From Coemansia sp. RSA 487 (Eukaryota > Kickxellomycota > Kickxellomycetes > Kickxellales > Kickxellaceae): 64,000 nucleotides of DNA. Under the pieces are notes generated by a model that worked only from the letters and a program-made list of their open reading frames with translations, was not told the origin of the DNA and did no database searches. Location of the stretch: assembly GCA_027577595.1 (NCBI GenBank), contig JANBRJ010000068.1, positions 1-64,000 of the forward strand, written 5' to 3'. Numbering within the stretch: position 1 is the first letter of the stretch; the number at the start of each line of letters is the position of its first letter. The position numbers were made by a program, and so were the translations under genes. This document shows positions 1-9,400 of this stretch, piece by piece.

Positions 1-78
1 AAAGGAAATAAAAGATAAAACATCATCTGAATACTCCTTGTTATCCATCCCAGGTCCATGCTCGATTCGTCACAATAG

Positions 79-177
79 CTGAAAGTTGGGGCAAATGTCA
101 AAGGTAGTTTCAGTGAATTGTCAAACCTCTCTCTATTTTATTATCTTTTGCAAAGTTTCTGGGTTAAAGCTAATCTA
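79..177. repeat. Diverged direct repeat, copy A
   Basis: About 100 bp resembling 1783-1879 in the same orientation. Shared blocks include tctattttattatcttt and agtttctgggttaaa, in the same order and at nearly the same spacing; similarity by eye is about 75%. It lies upstream of the first gene, and copy B lies upstream of the secreted-protein gene at 2510. It could be a duplicated promoter segment or a worn dispersed repeat; the window does not decide. Confidence 0.6.
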
Positions 178-356
178 ATGGTTAAACAGTATCATGTGAT
201 GATTCCATCTCTGAATTTGCCAACATGTGATCTCTTGATCTATTTTGTTTCTTTCTATTTGATGTGGTTTTTATAGAAAGCTACATTGCACTTCTTTCCC
301 CACCTTTCTTTTCCCTTATCTTATTCTATTCTTATTCTATTCTTATTCACTAACAG

Positions 357-363
357 TATATAA
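357..363 (+). promoter_or_regulatory. TATA box of the gene at 419
   Basis: TATATAA lies 56 nt before the ATG at 419 and follows a T/C-rich tract (about 285-350). The position suits a TATA element with a short 5' leader. Confidence 0.45.
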
Positions 364-418
364 CAACGCCAGAAGTACACCAACTGACAGCAGCTCTAGA
401 AAAGATAGCATTTAAGCA

Positions 419-907
419 ATGAGGTCATCACTGCCAGCATCAGCTAAACCACCAGTTGCCACCAAGCCAGTTTTTCCTGTCACCAAGCCAGCAATTGCAG
501 CAAAACCAGCATTTTTGGCTAGAGCACTGGAGAGCAAGCCAGACATCAAAAGCGTAAATAGCTTTTGCCAGGTAAAGCTTGCTGGTAAGGCAGGCAACAA
601 CACACTGCCAATATCAACTACCCCCAGCACCAAATCTGCTCCTCAGAGCCAGCCTGAGGAAATCATGTGCTCATCACTTCCCGGACTGAAGAAGGTAACA
701 ACCAATTGTGGGAGCAATGTGACTAGCGATGAATACAAATGGAACCCATGGCAGCCAGTAAGTACAACTAACAGCACTGCAGCCAAAACCCAGAATATCC
801 CACACTCTTCGCTACAGAGCACAGTTTACACTAAGGACAAAGATAGTGCTCCAGAGTCAATCTTGGCTTACATGGGAGATATTACATACCCTCCACTCCA
901 GAAGTGA
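419..907 (+). CDS. Hypothetical Ala/Pro/Ser/Thr-rich protein, 162 aa
   Basis: I do not recognise this protein. It begins with ATG and runs to a TGA without an intron. The N-terminal 40 residues carry degenerate repeats built on TKP/AKP (VATKPVF, VTKPAI, AAKPAF). The rest is Ser/Thr/Asn-rich with a few cysteines (residues near 49, 83 and 96). There is no signal peptide and no membrane segment. A TATA box 56 nt upstream and a T/C-rich leader support a real transcription unit. It sits in the AT-rich left part of the window beside repeats and secreted-protein genes, so a lineage-specific accessory gene is likely. No function can be assigned. It may be a chance ORF, but the low-complexity repeat argues for coding. 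Confidence 0.5.
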   Translation: MRSSLPASAKPPVATKPVFPVTKPAIAAKPAFLARALESKPDIKSVNSFCQVKLAGKAGNNTLPISTTPSTKSAPQSQPEEIMCSSLPGLKKVTTNCGSNVTSDEYKWNPWQPVSTTNSTAAKTQNIPHSSLQSTVYTKDKDSAPESILAYMGDITYPPLQK

Positions 908-1182
908 ATAGTATCTGTGATAATGATCAGCTTGCAACTTGCAAGCTGTCGCAATCACAAGTTTAATTGTTATAGCGTTTGTGTTAGCCGGAAAATAACA
1001 AGTGGATGTTGACTGCCAATCGATCGGTAAGTCCACGTGACTTTACCAACCAATATCATTAACAGAAAAGGATGATTGTAAATCTGCACCTCCGAGGTCC
1101 GACTTCCATACCCTAGAGAACATATCCGCTCATGAATCGGACATGAGGTCATGCTAAGCTAAGAAACGGACTCTGTAGTCCG
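908..1182. other. Intergenic, no gene seen
   Basis: AT-rich spacer between the first gene and the candidate LTR. It contains a short palindrome around 932-946 (cttgcaacttgcaag). The only ORFs are short and lack coding character. Confidence 0.5.
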
Positions 1183-1515
1183 TGTTGAAGTATTCTGGTA
1201 ATACTTCAACGACATTCCATACAGACAAGAAATGAACGAAATAGTATTCATAGGAATCAAGTTATAACTTGATTCCTACAAATAGGGCGACTTGGTCGTT
1301 CATTTAGTTGAAGTGCGGACATCGAGTTTTAGAATATAGCTTATTTAGTAAAGATTTCAAGTAAAAACATGAACGAGTATAATCCGATATTATATGCCCG
1401 AATCTGGTAATCGTCTCGAGCAAATTACCAGACCCAGTGAACGGAATCGACCGTTGAACGAATTTCCTTGAGCCGGTCCAGGCCAGATACGATACGTACC
1501 AAAACAATGTCAACA
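1183..1515. mobile_element. Candidate solo LTR (LTR-retrotransposon remnant)
   Basis: A 333-bp unit opening with TGTTGA and closing with TCAACA, the inverted termini typical of LTRs. No internal retrotransposon coding region or second LTR lies nearby, so it would be a solo LTR. The flanking 5-mers (gtccg before, gttg-type after) are similar but not identical, which suggests an old insertion or a wrong boundary. The first 27 bp form a hairpin (TTGAAGTATT / AATACTTCAA), and a perfect 28-bp palindrome lies at 1251-1278. The Ty3-like family is a guess from the length of the flanking repeat. It could instead be a MITE-like palindromic element. Confidence 0.45.
1251..1278. repeat. Perfect 28-bp palindrome
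   Basis: The half-site taggaatcaagtta is followed directly by its exact reverse complement, with no loop. It lies inside the candidate LTR. A second pair of arms encloses it: aaatgaacga at 1230-1239 and tcgttcattt at 1296-1305. The RNA could fold into a long stem. Confidence 0.85.
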
Positions 1516-2509
1516 GTTTGTATGGCTACAAAAGCCAGGTTGTTTATGAAAAAGAAAGACAAGAAGCTTTAGTTCCGTCAAGACCTTCTATTTGTAACAT
1601 TTATATTATTTCTTTATTGCAAATTTCATACAGGCAACATAAGCTATCTGCGTTATGTTATATTTACATTCTGGCATATACAAGAGATAATATTAAACTA
1701 TAGAAATATAATATAAGTGAGGAGGATTTGGCCTACCAAATCTGCCTCACTACATTAAATCAGCTTTCAGTGCTTTCAATCACTGAAATTTGAGGCAGGT
1801 GCCAAGGGAGAGTTCAGCACAGATAGAAACCTCTATCTATTTTATTATCTTTGGAGAGTTTCTGGGTTAAAACTAATCTTCATTCTTTTGCATTGTGTGG
1901 CAATACTCAATTTCCAATTGTATGGAAATTCTACAGGCAGATATGCTGTAGTGGCTTTTTTAAGGTTACTATCTACTGCACATAATTAGCCAACAGTATT
2001 TACAAGTGTATATGCTTGCATTGTGCTATTTTCAACCAATCCGTGTGAATTTATTAGTATATTTCAGTTGTTTGTGCACCACATATTGCCTAAATTTATG
2101 TCAAATAAATTACCAGAGACACACATATTAAAACAAAAACATACATTTGAAAAATACATGGCTGTAGTGGTTAATATAATTATGCCATATCCATGCAGGA
2201 TTTTGCCTTGCCGATGCATACAAACTTGCTTGGTGGTTTTTCCTGAGAATTCTGGATGCATATATTGGTATTCATCAATAGTTTAACAAATGTGCAATAT
2301 TTTAAATGATATAGCATCATTCTCCAGTAGAAAAATATATTTATGTACATCATTGTCAGGTGTTAAACCATGTCTAGCATTTTTGCACTACCTGTTTTAA
2401 GAGTTGAATTAGTCCTTTTATTTTTCTTCGGTGTTTTTCCTCAGAGTATTACCTTTAATTACTTACCAAATTGTGGATTCTGCATTCATACCTTTATTAA
2501 TAAAAGGAA
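1516..2509. other. Intergenic with hairpins; no gene seen
   Basis: AT-rich spacer. It holds an imperfect 15-bp-arm hairpin at 1717-1750, a perfect 8-bp-arm hairpin at 1765-1788 (tttcagtg / cactgaaa) and direct-repeat copy B. The 87-codon ORF around 2023-2286 has no ATG start and is not supported. The last 100 bp are T-rich and presumably carry the promoter of the 2510 gene. Confidence 0.5.
1783..1879. repeat. Diverged direct repeat, copy B
   Basis: Partner of 79-177 in the same orientation, about 1.7 kb away. The pair brackets the first gene and the candidate LTR, so it may mark a small tandem duplication. Confidence 0.6.
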
Positions 2510-4396
2510 ATGAAAATTGTAAACATTGCCCTTTGTCTGGCTTTGTGCATTGCCACTGCTTGTGCAAGCAGTGGGGGCTATAACCACTACCCAAGTCTTC
2601 AGCGTGAAGATGCTAGTGATGATGAGAGGGCACTTGCTTACTCATTGAATCTTCTCAGCAAAATAACAGACTATACATCCACTAAGGTAACTGACAATAG
2701 TGCTAGGTTCCAGCCAAGTGAAATTCCACTTTCAGTTCTTGGTCTTGATAGCTCTGGATCTCCAAAGAAAGTCAGTGATCTTTTCGACACAGTTCATATG
2801 AAACTCTCAGACAGCTACAAATTTACCTTTGGTGATGGATCCAGCACTGAAAATGGTGGAAAGGACATGATGAACATTCCTTTTGACAATGTTTTTACAC
2901 TCAGCTCAAGCAGCATCCACTACATTTCCAATGTTTTGGCTACTCTGTCCCACCTTGACACAGTGCATGCAAGATCTATTGCGCCAATGTTTGGTGTTGG
3001 AGGCAAGACCATGGGTTCATCTGAAAACTTGGGAATTGTTGCTAAGCTGCTTCATTCAATTGCAGAGATGGACCCCAGCTCACGGGGGTATGTTGTCAAG
3101 GCAAGCATTAGAAATAATGGTGCTGAAACAGATGATCCTCTCTCAAAACATGTGCAGCTCTTTTCTTTGGCAAGCTTAGCTTCCATGGAGAAGAAGCGTG
3201 TAGAAAAGGTCACTGATTTCTTTGATAGCATCAACCATATTCATGAGGAAGATATTGCAAAGTATTTTTATAGTATTGGATGGAAGATCAAGGACAGCCG
3301 CAAAGAACAAAGCAGCATCAACATGGCTGACAGAATTCCAAACCCAAGCATAATGTTCCTTGTCCAAGATGCAACTTTGACACAGATGGCACAAACAGCT
3401 AGCCAGTACTCTTCAAGCACAGGTGGTGCTCATGTTGAGGACGTGAAGCAGGCTGTTGAAAATAATCTCCACCATGTCCGTGATTTCTTGGATTTTATTC
3501 CAGGATATTCCACAATATCATCACTGATTGACTTGACAAATAACCCAATTGTTAATGCAATTTCCCAGATCATTTCACTTTCATACAAGTATCCAACTGC
3601 ATCGTACCTCCAGCTTGTGTTGATTTACTACAGGGATATTGGGATGCCAGGCCTCCAAGGAATCATGGATTATCCATCCCAGTACGTTGGCAGCATTGCA
3701 TCATCTGTTGTTGGTGGCTATGTCTCTAATGCTATTGCTGGTGTTGTAACCGAACTGCTCTTCCCATCAGCTACAGCCATTTCTGCCAGTGCTGATTCAA
3801 CTACTGCTATGTCTAGCACTACACTGCCATCTTCGTTGTTAGTTTCAGCAACAGCACAGTCAAGTGCAAACCCAATCTCCTCTTCAAGTAGCAGTAGCAG
3901 CTCTGGGGGAGGCGGCTGGTGGCCATGGTCTCCCTCTCAAAGTACTAGTAGCGATACAACATCCATGCAGTCAAAAGTAACACCAACAGCATCAAATACA
4001 ACAAGCAGCAGCACTGGTGAAGGTGGCTGGTGGCCATGGTCATCAGCTCAGAACTCAAACAGCGACTCATCATCTCCTCAGCCAAAAGCAACACCAATAA
4101 CATCAACCACAACAAGAAGCGCTACTGGTGGAGGTGGCTGGTGGCCATGGTCACCCTCCCAAAGCACCAATTCTGATATAGCACTACCATCACAGCCAAA
4201 AGTAACTCCAGTGGTACCAGCTGGAACAAGCAAGCCATCTTTAGTATCAGTGGCTTCAAGCTCTACCTCAGTTAAAGGAAATACATACCAGGCCACACTT
4301 GATCTCAACAAACAGTCATCGACACGTGTAATATACACCTTGTCACAAAACACACTTCCTACACTTATTCTTACTGTCATTCCACAGCATCTGTGA
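2510..4396 (+). CDS. Secreted protein with three GGWWPWS repeats, 628 aa
   Basis: The protein opens with a clear signal peptide (MKIVNIALCLALCIATACAS; cleavage near residue 20). Residues about 25-420 form a mixed, probably folded domain that I do not recognise. It contains hydrophobic stretches near residues 330-420 (YSTISSLIDLT, SIASSVVGGYV) that could be amphipathic or membrane-active. From about residue 425 the chain turns Ser/Thr-rich, as in O-mannosylated stalks. Three 37-aa repeats follow, each with the core GG(G/E)GGWWPWS-type motif, spaced exactly 111 bp apart. There is no clear GPI signal; the last residues are only mildly hydrophobic. It is probably extracellular or wall-bound. Codon use is AT-rich like the surrounding island and unlike the GC-rich housekeeping genes. 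Function unknown; homologues are likely confined to related fungi. Confidence 0.8.
   Translation: MKIVNIALCLALCIATACASSGGYNHYPSLQREDASDDERALAYSLNLLSKITDYTSTKVTDNSARFQPSEIPLSVLGLDSSGSPKKVSDLFDTVHMKLSDSYKFTFGDGSSTENGGKDMMNIPFDNVFTLSSSSIHYISNVLATLSHLDTVHARSIAPMFGVGGKTMGSSENLGIVAKLLHSIAEMDPSSRGYVVKASIRNNGAETDDPLSKHVQLFSLASLASMEKKRVEKVTDFFDSINHIHEEDIAKYFYSIGWKIKDSRKEQSSINMADRIPNPSIMFLVQDATLTQMAQTASQYSSSTGGAHVEDVKQAVENNLHHVRDFLDFIPGYSTISSLIDLTNNPIVNAISQIISLSYKYPTASYLQLVLIYYRDIGMPGLQGIMDYPSQYVGSIASSVVGGYVSNAIAGVVTELLFPSATAISASADSTTAMSSTTLPSSLLVSATAQSSANPISSSSSSSSSGGGGWWPWSPSQSTSSDTTSMQSKVTPTASNTTSSSTGEGGWWPWSSAQNSNSDSSSPQPKATPITSTTTRSATGGGGWWPWSPSQSTNSDIALPSQPKVTPVVPAGTSKPSLVSVASSSTSVKGNTYQATLDLNKQSSTRVIYTLSQNTLPTLILTVIPQHL
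3908..4240 (+). repeat. Three tandem 111-bp coding repeats
   Basis: The tract ggctggtggccatgg recurs at 3914, 4025 and 4136, exactly 111 bp apart, so the protein period is 37 residues. The Trp-Trp-Pro-Trp core is kept while the Ser/Thr linker varies. This suggests selection on the aromatic core. Confidence 0.85.
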
Positions 4397-4958
4397 AAGC
4401 ATGGGCTGCAAATAACCTATGTCAAGTGCAGATTATAGCTTTAAAATGTCTATAGAGCACCAATGGCCACAGAATGTTTTTTACTTATTCAAAAATCGCA
4501 TTTAAATGCACTGGTATATTACATAGATGCATGGATGCAAAAGCTGGAATATTAAAATATTGATATACATCAATCCAAAAATATCTTTTAGGTATTATTT
4601 GACTTTCATGCATGCAATTAGTGTGACTACTTTCTTTTAATGCACATCAGTCCAAAGAAAATGCAACATATTTGTATGTTGCATGTGCCAGAAATATTCA
4701 TGGTGCCATGATTCTGGTGTGTTACTTGCTTTTGTATTAGCAAGTCAACACCATGCATTATTTTCCACCCAGAAAGCACTGCTAGTGTGTCTGAGTGAAC
4801 TATTAGAAAACATTGCACCACTCTTTGGCTTACCCATCATTTTAAATACATAAACCAATTATTTTTCCAAACTTACATCCCTTCTCCATTTCCTCCCCTT
4901 TTTAGTCAAACAAATTTATACATTTTTATCACATTTCACTTTTATAAATACATAGAAA
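4397..4958. other. Intergenic, no gene seen
   Basis: AT-rich spacer between two secreted-protein genes. The reverse-strand ORF at 4627-4821 lacks an ATG and has no coding character. The last 90 bp are T-rich with tttataaata close to the next ATG, too near to act as its TATA box. Confidence 0.5.
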
Positions 4959-5174
4959 ATGAAGCTCGCTCTGTCAGCCACAACTATCATTACTCTTCTT
5001 GCCAGTGCCTACGCTGCTCCTGCAGGCCTCAAGATCCCCGGTATTCTGAATCTGGACCTTGGTGGCAGCGCTGGTGGTCTTCATCTGGATGTTCTGGGTG
5101 GCCTGATCAACGCAAACATTGGTGGTGGCCACAAGAAAACAACCCCCAGGAATCCTCCAGCCACCCACAACTAA
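4959..5174 (+). CDS. Small secreted Gly-rich protein, 71 aa
   Basis: The ORF starts with an ATG in good context (agaaaATGAAG). It has a textbook signal peptide, MKLALSATTIITLLASAYAA, with cleavage after the AYA/APA region. The mature part is about 50 residues, with short repeats rich in Gly, Leu and Asp (LNLDLGGSAGGLHLDVLGG) and a basic Thr/Pro/His tail. There are no cysteines. It follows the 628-aa secreted protein on the same strand and shares its AT-rich setting. The Gly-Leu-Asp pattern recalls structural wall or adhesive peptides, but this is only a resemblance. No family assigned. Confidence 0.65.
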   Translation: MKLALSATTIITLLASAYAAPAGLKIPGILNLDLGGSAGGLHLDVLGGLINANIGGGHKKTTPRNPPATHN

Positions 5175-5946
5175 CTTCAAGCCCATACCATCTACACCAT
5201 ATAAGGCAGTATGAGAATGTCTTTGCCAATGAGTGCTTAAAGTTCATAGTTCAGTGGTTTTCTAGAAAAATATATTTATTACATATTGTTTAATATAATG
5301 AGAATCCAAAAAGTTACTGGTTGGCTTTACTGAACAGGGGATAAAATAATAGGCAAATGCTGACTAAAAAACTGAGAATAAAGTCCTCAAACGTACAGTT
5401 TGAAACTATTTGGTGAGGGAGTTTGCATAAAACAACCCCATTCAATTTGCTGAAATTCACAAGGTGAAAGACTGTGTATTTTTGACTAGCAAGATGTGAA
5501 CTAACCTGGTGAAAATATATCTTATATGTGCTAGCCTTTCTTTTTTGTCAACAAACCGTTTGTCTCTTTATTTACCTTTTTCATTTCAATTAGTCAGATT
5601 ACTCAAGCGAAATTGCACCCAGAGTGGAAAATCTGGACTGGCACTATGAATTACATAGGTACAGCCTCTGACATACCATAGGTTCCGTTGGAATATCCTG
5701 TTGATGTATGTGTTAAGCTTGATCACGGAAAGGATTGGAATATGCTGCTGCTTACATGTGCTATAATGAGGATTAGCTCGTCTTTGAGTACATCACATTG
5801 TTTCGGAGGGAATATCGTATATGCTTTCCTACTTCGAAGATTTATTATTAAGGTTATAAATAGCTGTTTTGTTGAGAACAAAGAAAAGGAACACTAATTC
5901 CGAGACAAGAATAGCATTCATGAAATATATGCTACTAATCTTGATG
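5175..5946. other. Intergenic, no supported gene
   Basis: AT-rich spacer. A 51-codon ORF begins with ATG at 5742 (MLLLTCAIMRISSS) and could encode a leader-like peptide, but nothing else supports it. Confidence 0.4.
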
Positions 5947-6257
5947 TTATTTGATGTTGAAAATGTTCTCTATTTCGTCGCTGCTGGTGTTACAGGTCGA
6001 TTGGAAAAGGTATTCCCGTATTGAGAAATAGAGCATCGTGAATAGTATGCTGCTTTGGAGGAAAATCACACGACCAGACGATGGAATGCCATTGTCATCG
6101 CTGGTAGAGCTGCCAGTGGCCATATTCAGATACTGAGTAAGTAGAACATTATCACTCTCACCTGAGTGACCAGTGTCCATATACAGGCAACGCGTAAGTA
6201 ATACATTGCTGGCAGAGTCACCAGATGGGATCTGCTGTTGATCCGCTATTAAAGGAG
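5947..6257 (-). CDS. Orphan exon with 20-aa tandem repeats
   Basis: On the reverse strand a strong 3' splice-site-like sequence (tttttcttatag) ends at 6258. An open frame of 102 codons follows to a stop at 5947. It has two adjacent 20-residue repeats, SGDSASNVLLTRCLYMDTGH and SGESDNVLLTQYLNMATGSS, then a hydrophobic segment (VIFLQSSILFTMLYF) and an acidic tail. The conserved NVLLT(R/Q)xL core suggests that the frame was translated. I found no upstream exon with an ATG in phase before the SAPS gene ends at 6443. It may be the terminal exon of a small gene, a decayed gene fragment, or 3' UTR of the SAPS gene. Its own internal ATG is at 6180. Confidence 0.3.
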
Positions 6258-6442
6258 CTATAAGAAAAACATATTAAAAAATACTTGTAAATACGACAAA
6301 ACAAAACGAACAACAGCAAATATATGAAGCAATATTGGCTTATTTCTGTGTCACTATGTTTTAAAACACTCAAGCATAAGCATGACTGATTAAACTTTAT
6401 GTAGTGCTGAATTGATCCATAACTACTCTAGTGCAATAGCGT

Positions 6443-9400
6443 TTACTGTTCGACCAAATCCAGCGACTGCATAGACGATGTCAGCCCAATTGCCGACATG
6501 GGGGAGTCTGTAGATAGTTCTTCACAGGGATCATCATCGTTAGCATCCATTGCTTCTTCCGAAGCATCATCTCCATCAAGGTCGCACCCATTTTGATTAG
6601 AAAGAGGATGCGCTAACTTGGATGCTGAAAACGCCTGCTGCGTTGACAGACACGTCTGGCTGTTAAGATTGGGATTTGACACCTTATTGTGTAGCCTTGC
6701 GCGACGACGGCGCACTGATCCCGAGACAGGAGTGGGCTTCTTGCGTCCTCTGACAGCGCCTTGCGAATGTTTAACGATCGCTGCTGTCGCAGTAGCTGCA
6801 CCGGCATTAGCATTCTCATTGGCAAGAGCAGAGCATATAGCCTCCGCCGCATCTGCTGCTGCTTCTGGAGACATGTCTTCAAAAAGCTTGGACACAGATG
6901 GTGTTGACGCCAATGGCAGACCAGAGTTGGGCTTGGATTTCTTTCTACGCAAGCTGGATGGTTTGCTGTTGCCCGACACATGTGTCTTTTTAGAACCAGA
7001 CATGTTACACTTATCGCCCTTGGAATCAATTCCAACGTTCTTGTATTCCTCGCCCATCGTAGCCTGGTCTAGAATGTAGCCCTTTTGACCAGCTCCAGAA
7101 ACACTGTTGCTTCTTGCTGGCAACTCGACCAAATCATTCGTAAATCCAAGCATGCGCGCAAACAGCGAATTGATGTCGACACCAAACTCATCAATGCAAT
7201 GATGGTCCACAAGGCCGCCATTGTCAAAACTGCTGCCTTCGGACTTTTTGCGATCATTAAAGTCACTAGGTCCAGATGACGGCGCGGGAGAGTTGGAATT
7301 CCGCTTTGTACTGTTTCCAAAGAGTAACCCGACGCTAATCTGCATCTGCTTCTTCTTGAGCTCCACGTTGTCAAAAAGAACAGGAGCTTTGACCCGTTGA
7401 GGAGAAAAGAAGGGTACGGGTCGCTTACCACCATTTTCGTTCTTACTACTGATAATCTCTGTACGAGACTGATCGCAAAGCCTAAACTCGTTTATCTCAT
7501 TTACCATCGTTGATGCCCGGCTCCGCAGACGGCGTAGATGTGTTTGGAACGATGGCGAATAGAGCAGTGATATTTCCCAGCGCTGAAGACGATACAGTGG
7601 ATACTCGCCGAGCCTTTCACGCGTCGCCGGATCATGGTATGGCAGGTCAGGCAACAGGTCATTGTCATGGGACATCCCTTCGTCATCGGAAAATTCAGAC
7701 AGCGCGTCTGTGATAACACCATCATCTGTCAGCGTGCCTTGATTGGTTTCATCCAGTGAGTATGCCTTCGCTGCATCGAGTTCCATGATTGCATCTATAG
7801 AAGCATGCACAGAGAGCTTGTGTTGCTGCATTCCGTCAGGAACTGGGCCTGCGCCTTTATATTTAGACGACCTCACATCGTGCTTCTCCGACTTGCTCGA
7901 TTTGTAGCCGCTGCTCTCGCCAGAAAAATCGCCAGGGTAGCGCTTACGATCGACCTGGATTGCCAGCCGAAGCGTATTAAGAATAAGAGAAATGTACCCA
8001 TGAGCGCCGTCAAAGTTTGGCGACAATGTCCGTCTGATCAGCTTATCGGCCCACTGGTATTGCTCAACCATGTACGTCAGAATGTTGTCGCAGTTTGTCG
8101 TCTCCTCATACCTGATGCGCTCGGCAATTGCTCTTCTCTTGTAAACCTTCCGCTGTGCTACCTGCTGTGCTTGGTATTCCGTCTCGCGGCTGTCGCTACC
8201 GCTGCTGGTGGTATCATCGAGTGGGTGTGTATGCGCTGACAAGTAGTTGCTAACATCGCTGGTGGACGCACTTGCGCCGCCACCACTTGCCATATTAGCA
8301 GTCTTGGTGAAGCTGTCACTGTTGTTGTGTTTAGCAGTCTTGGTGAAGCTGCCACTGTTGTTGTGTTGACCAGGATAAGGGTAGCTGCGCCAAGGATACC
8401 GAGAAGCGCTATACATCTTTAGGGGCTCCACTTGCAATGGCTTGGAGTGCATGCCCGCATAGAGGCGTCTGTGGAGCTTGCGCAAACGAACAGCTTCCAA
8501 TGTGACAATAGAAACTAGCTGGTAAACGGCCAAGTGGAGCATGTTATTGTGAGGGTGGTTCAGGAACCATGTGCCAAGAGCTCGCCAAATACGCAGATCG
8601 ATCCACCCGGCTATCTCGTCAATCTCATCCGACTCTCTCAGGACTTCTATGCATACCTTTAGCAAGTTGAGGCGGTCGATATCAGGCTTGGGCAACGATA
8701 GCAAAAGGCCCATGTCCTCAGAATCCATTCCTTCTCTAATATACACGTCATCCGGCGTACTGCTTGCAATCGCTAAAGGAGATGCTGAGAGCGTTGAAGA
8801 TGGCGAAAGCGATGATGAAATCGAGCCGGATCCGATCGAACCCGAGTATGTCGCGTGCAAAAGGGCGGCGGCAGAGCTACGGAGATCTGCAACATCATTG
8901 CTGCTGTTTGCCCTATCGCTATCACTATCACTATCGCTGCCATTGCCAGCATGTTTTCTCGATCCGTCAACCTTTTGCGAAGCGCATCCATCCGATTGCG
9001 GGTGCTGTGCATCTTCGGTACCACATAGAAGGAGCCTATCACTGCAGCCCTCGCTATCACTGTTGCTATCGGATGACTCAGCCTCTGTGTCTTCAGTGTC
9101 TAAATCCAAGTCTGACTCTTCGTACTCGGGAAGTTGCAGCGACTCAACAGATACGCGCCGGTTATACGCCGAGTGCGATGTAAGGTCAGAGTTCTTGTGC
9201 TGGCCGGTAACTGTCGCAAGCAATCCAGGCAAGAACGATCCAAGCGCATTGCGTGCCGCCTGTCCAACATGGAGAAGCACGTGCGATCCGCGTGGGTGCA
9301 TGGTTGGATCGCGAATCCCCTGTGCCTCGCGGGTGCGTAGCCCATACTGACAGGAAGTCTTTGTAAGCAGTGCATGCAGTACACGTGTAGCCGATCTGGC

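Noticed and set aside
4943-4950. tataaata just before the 71-aa secreted gene
   Set aside because: Only about 9 nt from the ATG, too close to act as its TATA box.
5742-5897. 51-codon ORF with leader-like start MLLLTCAIMRISSS
   Set aside because: Only the leader look supports it; the rest is AT-driven sequence with no pattern.
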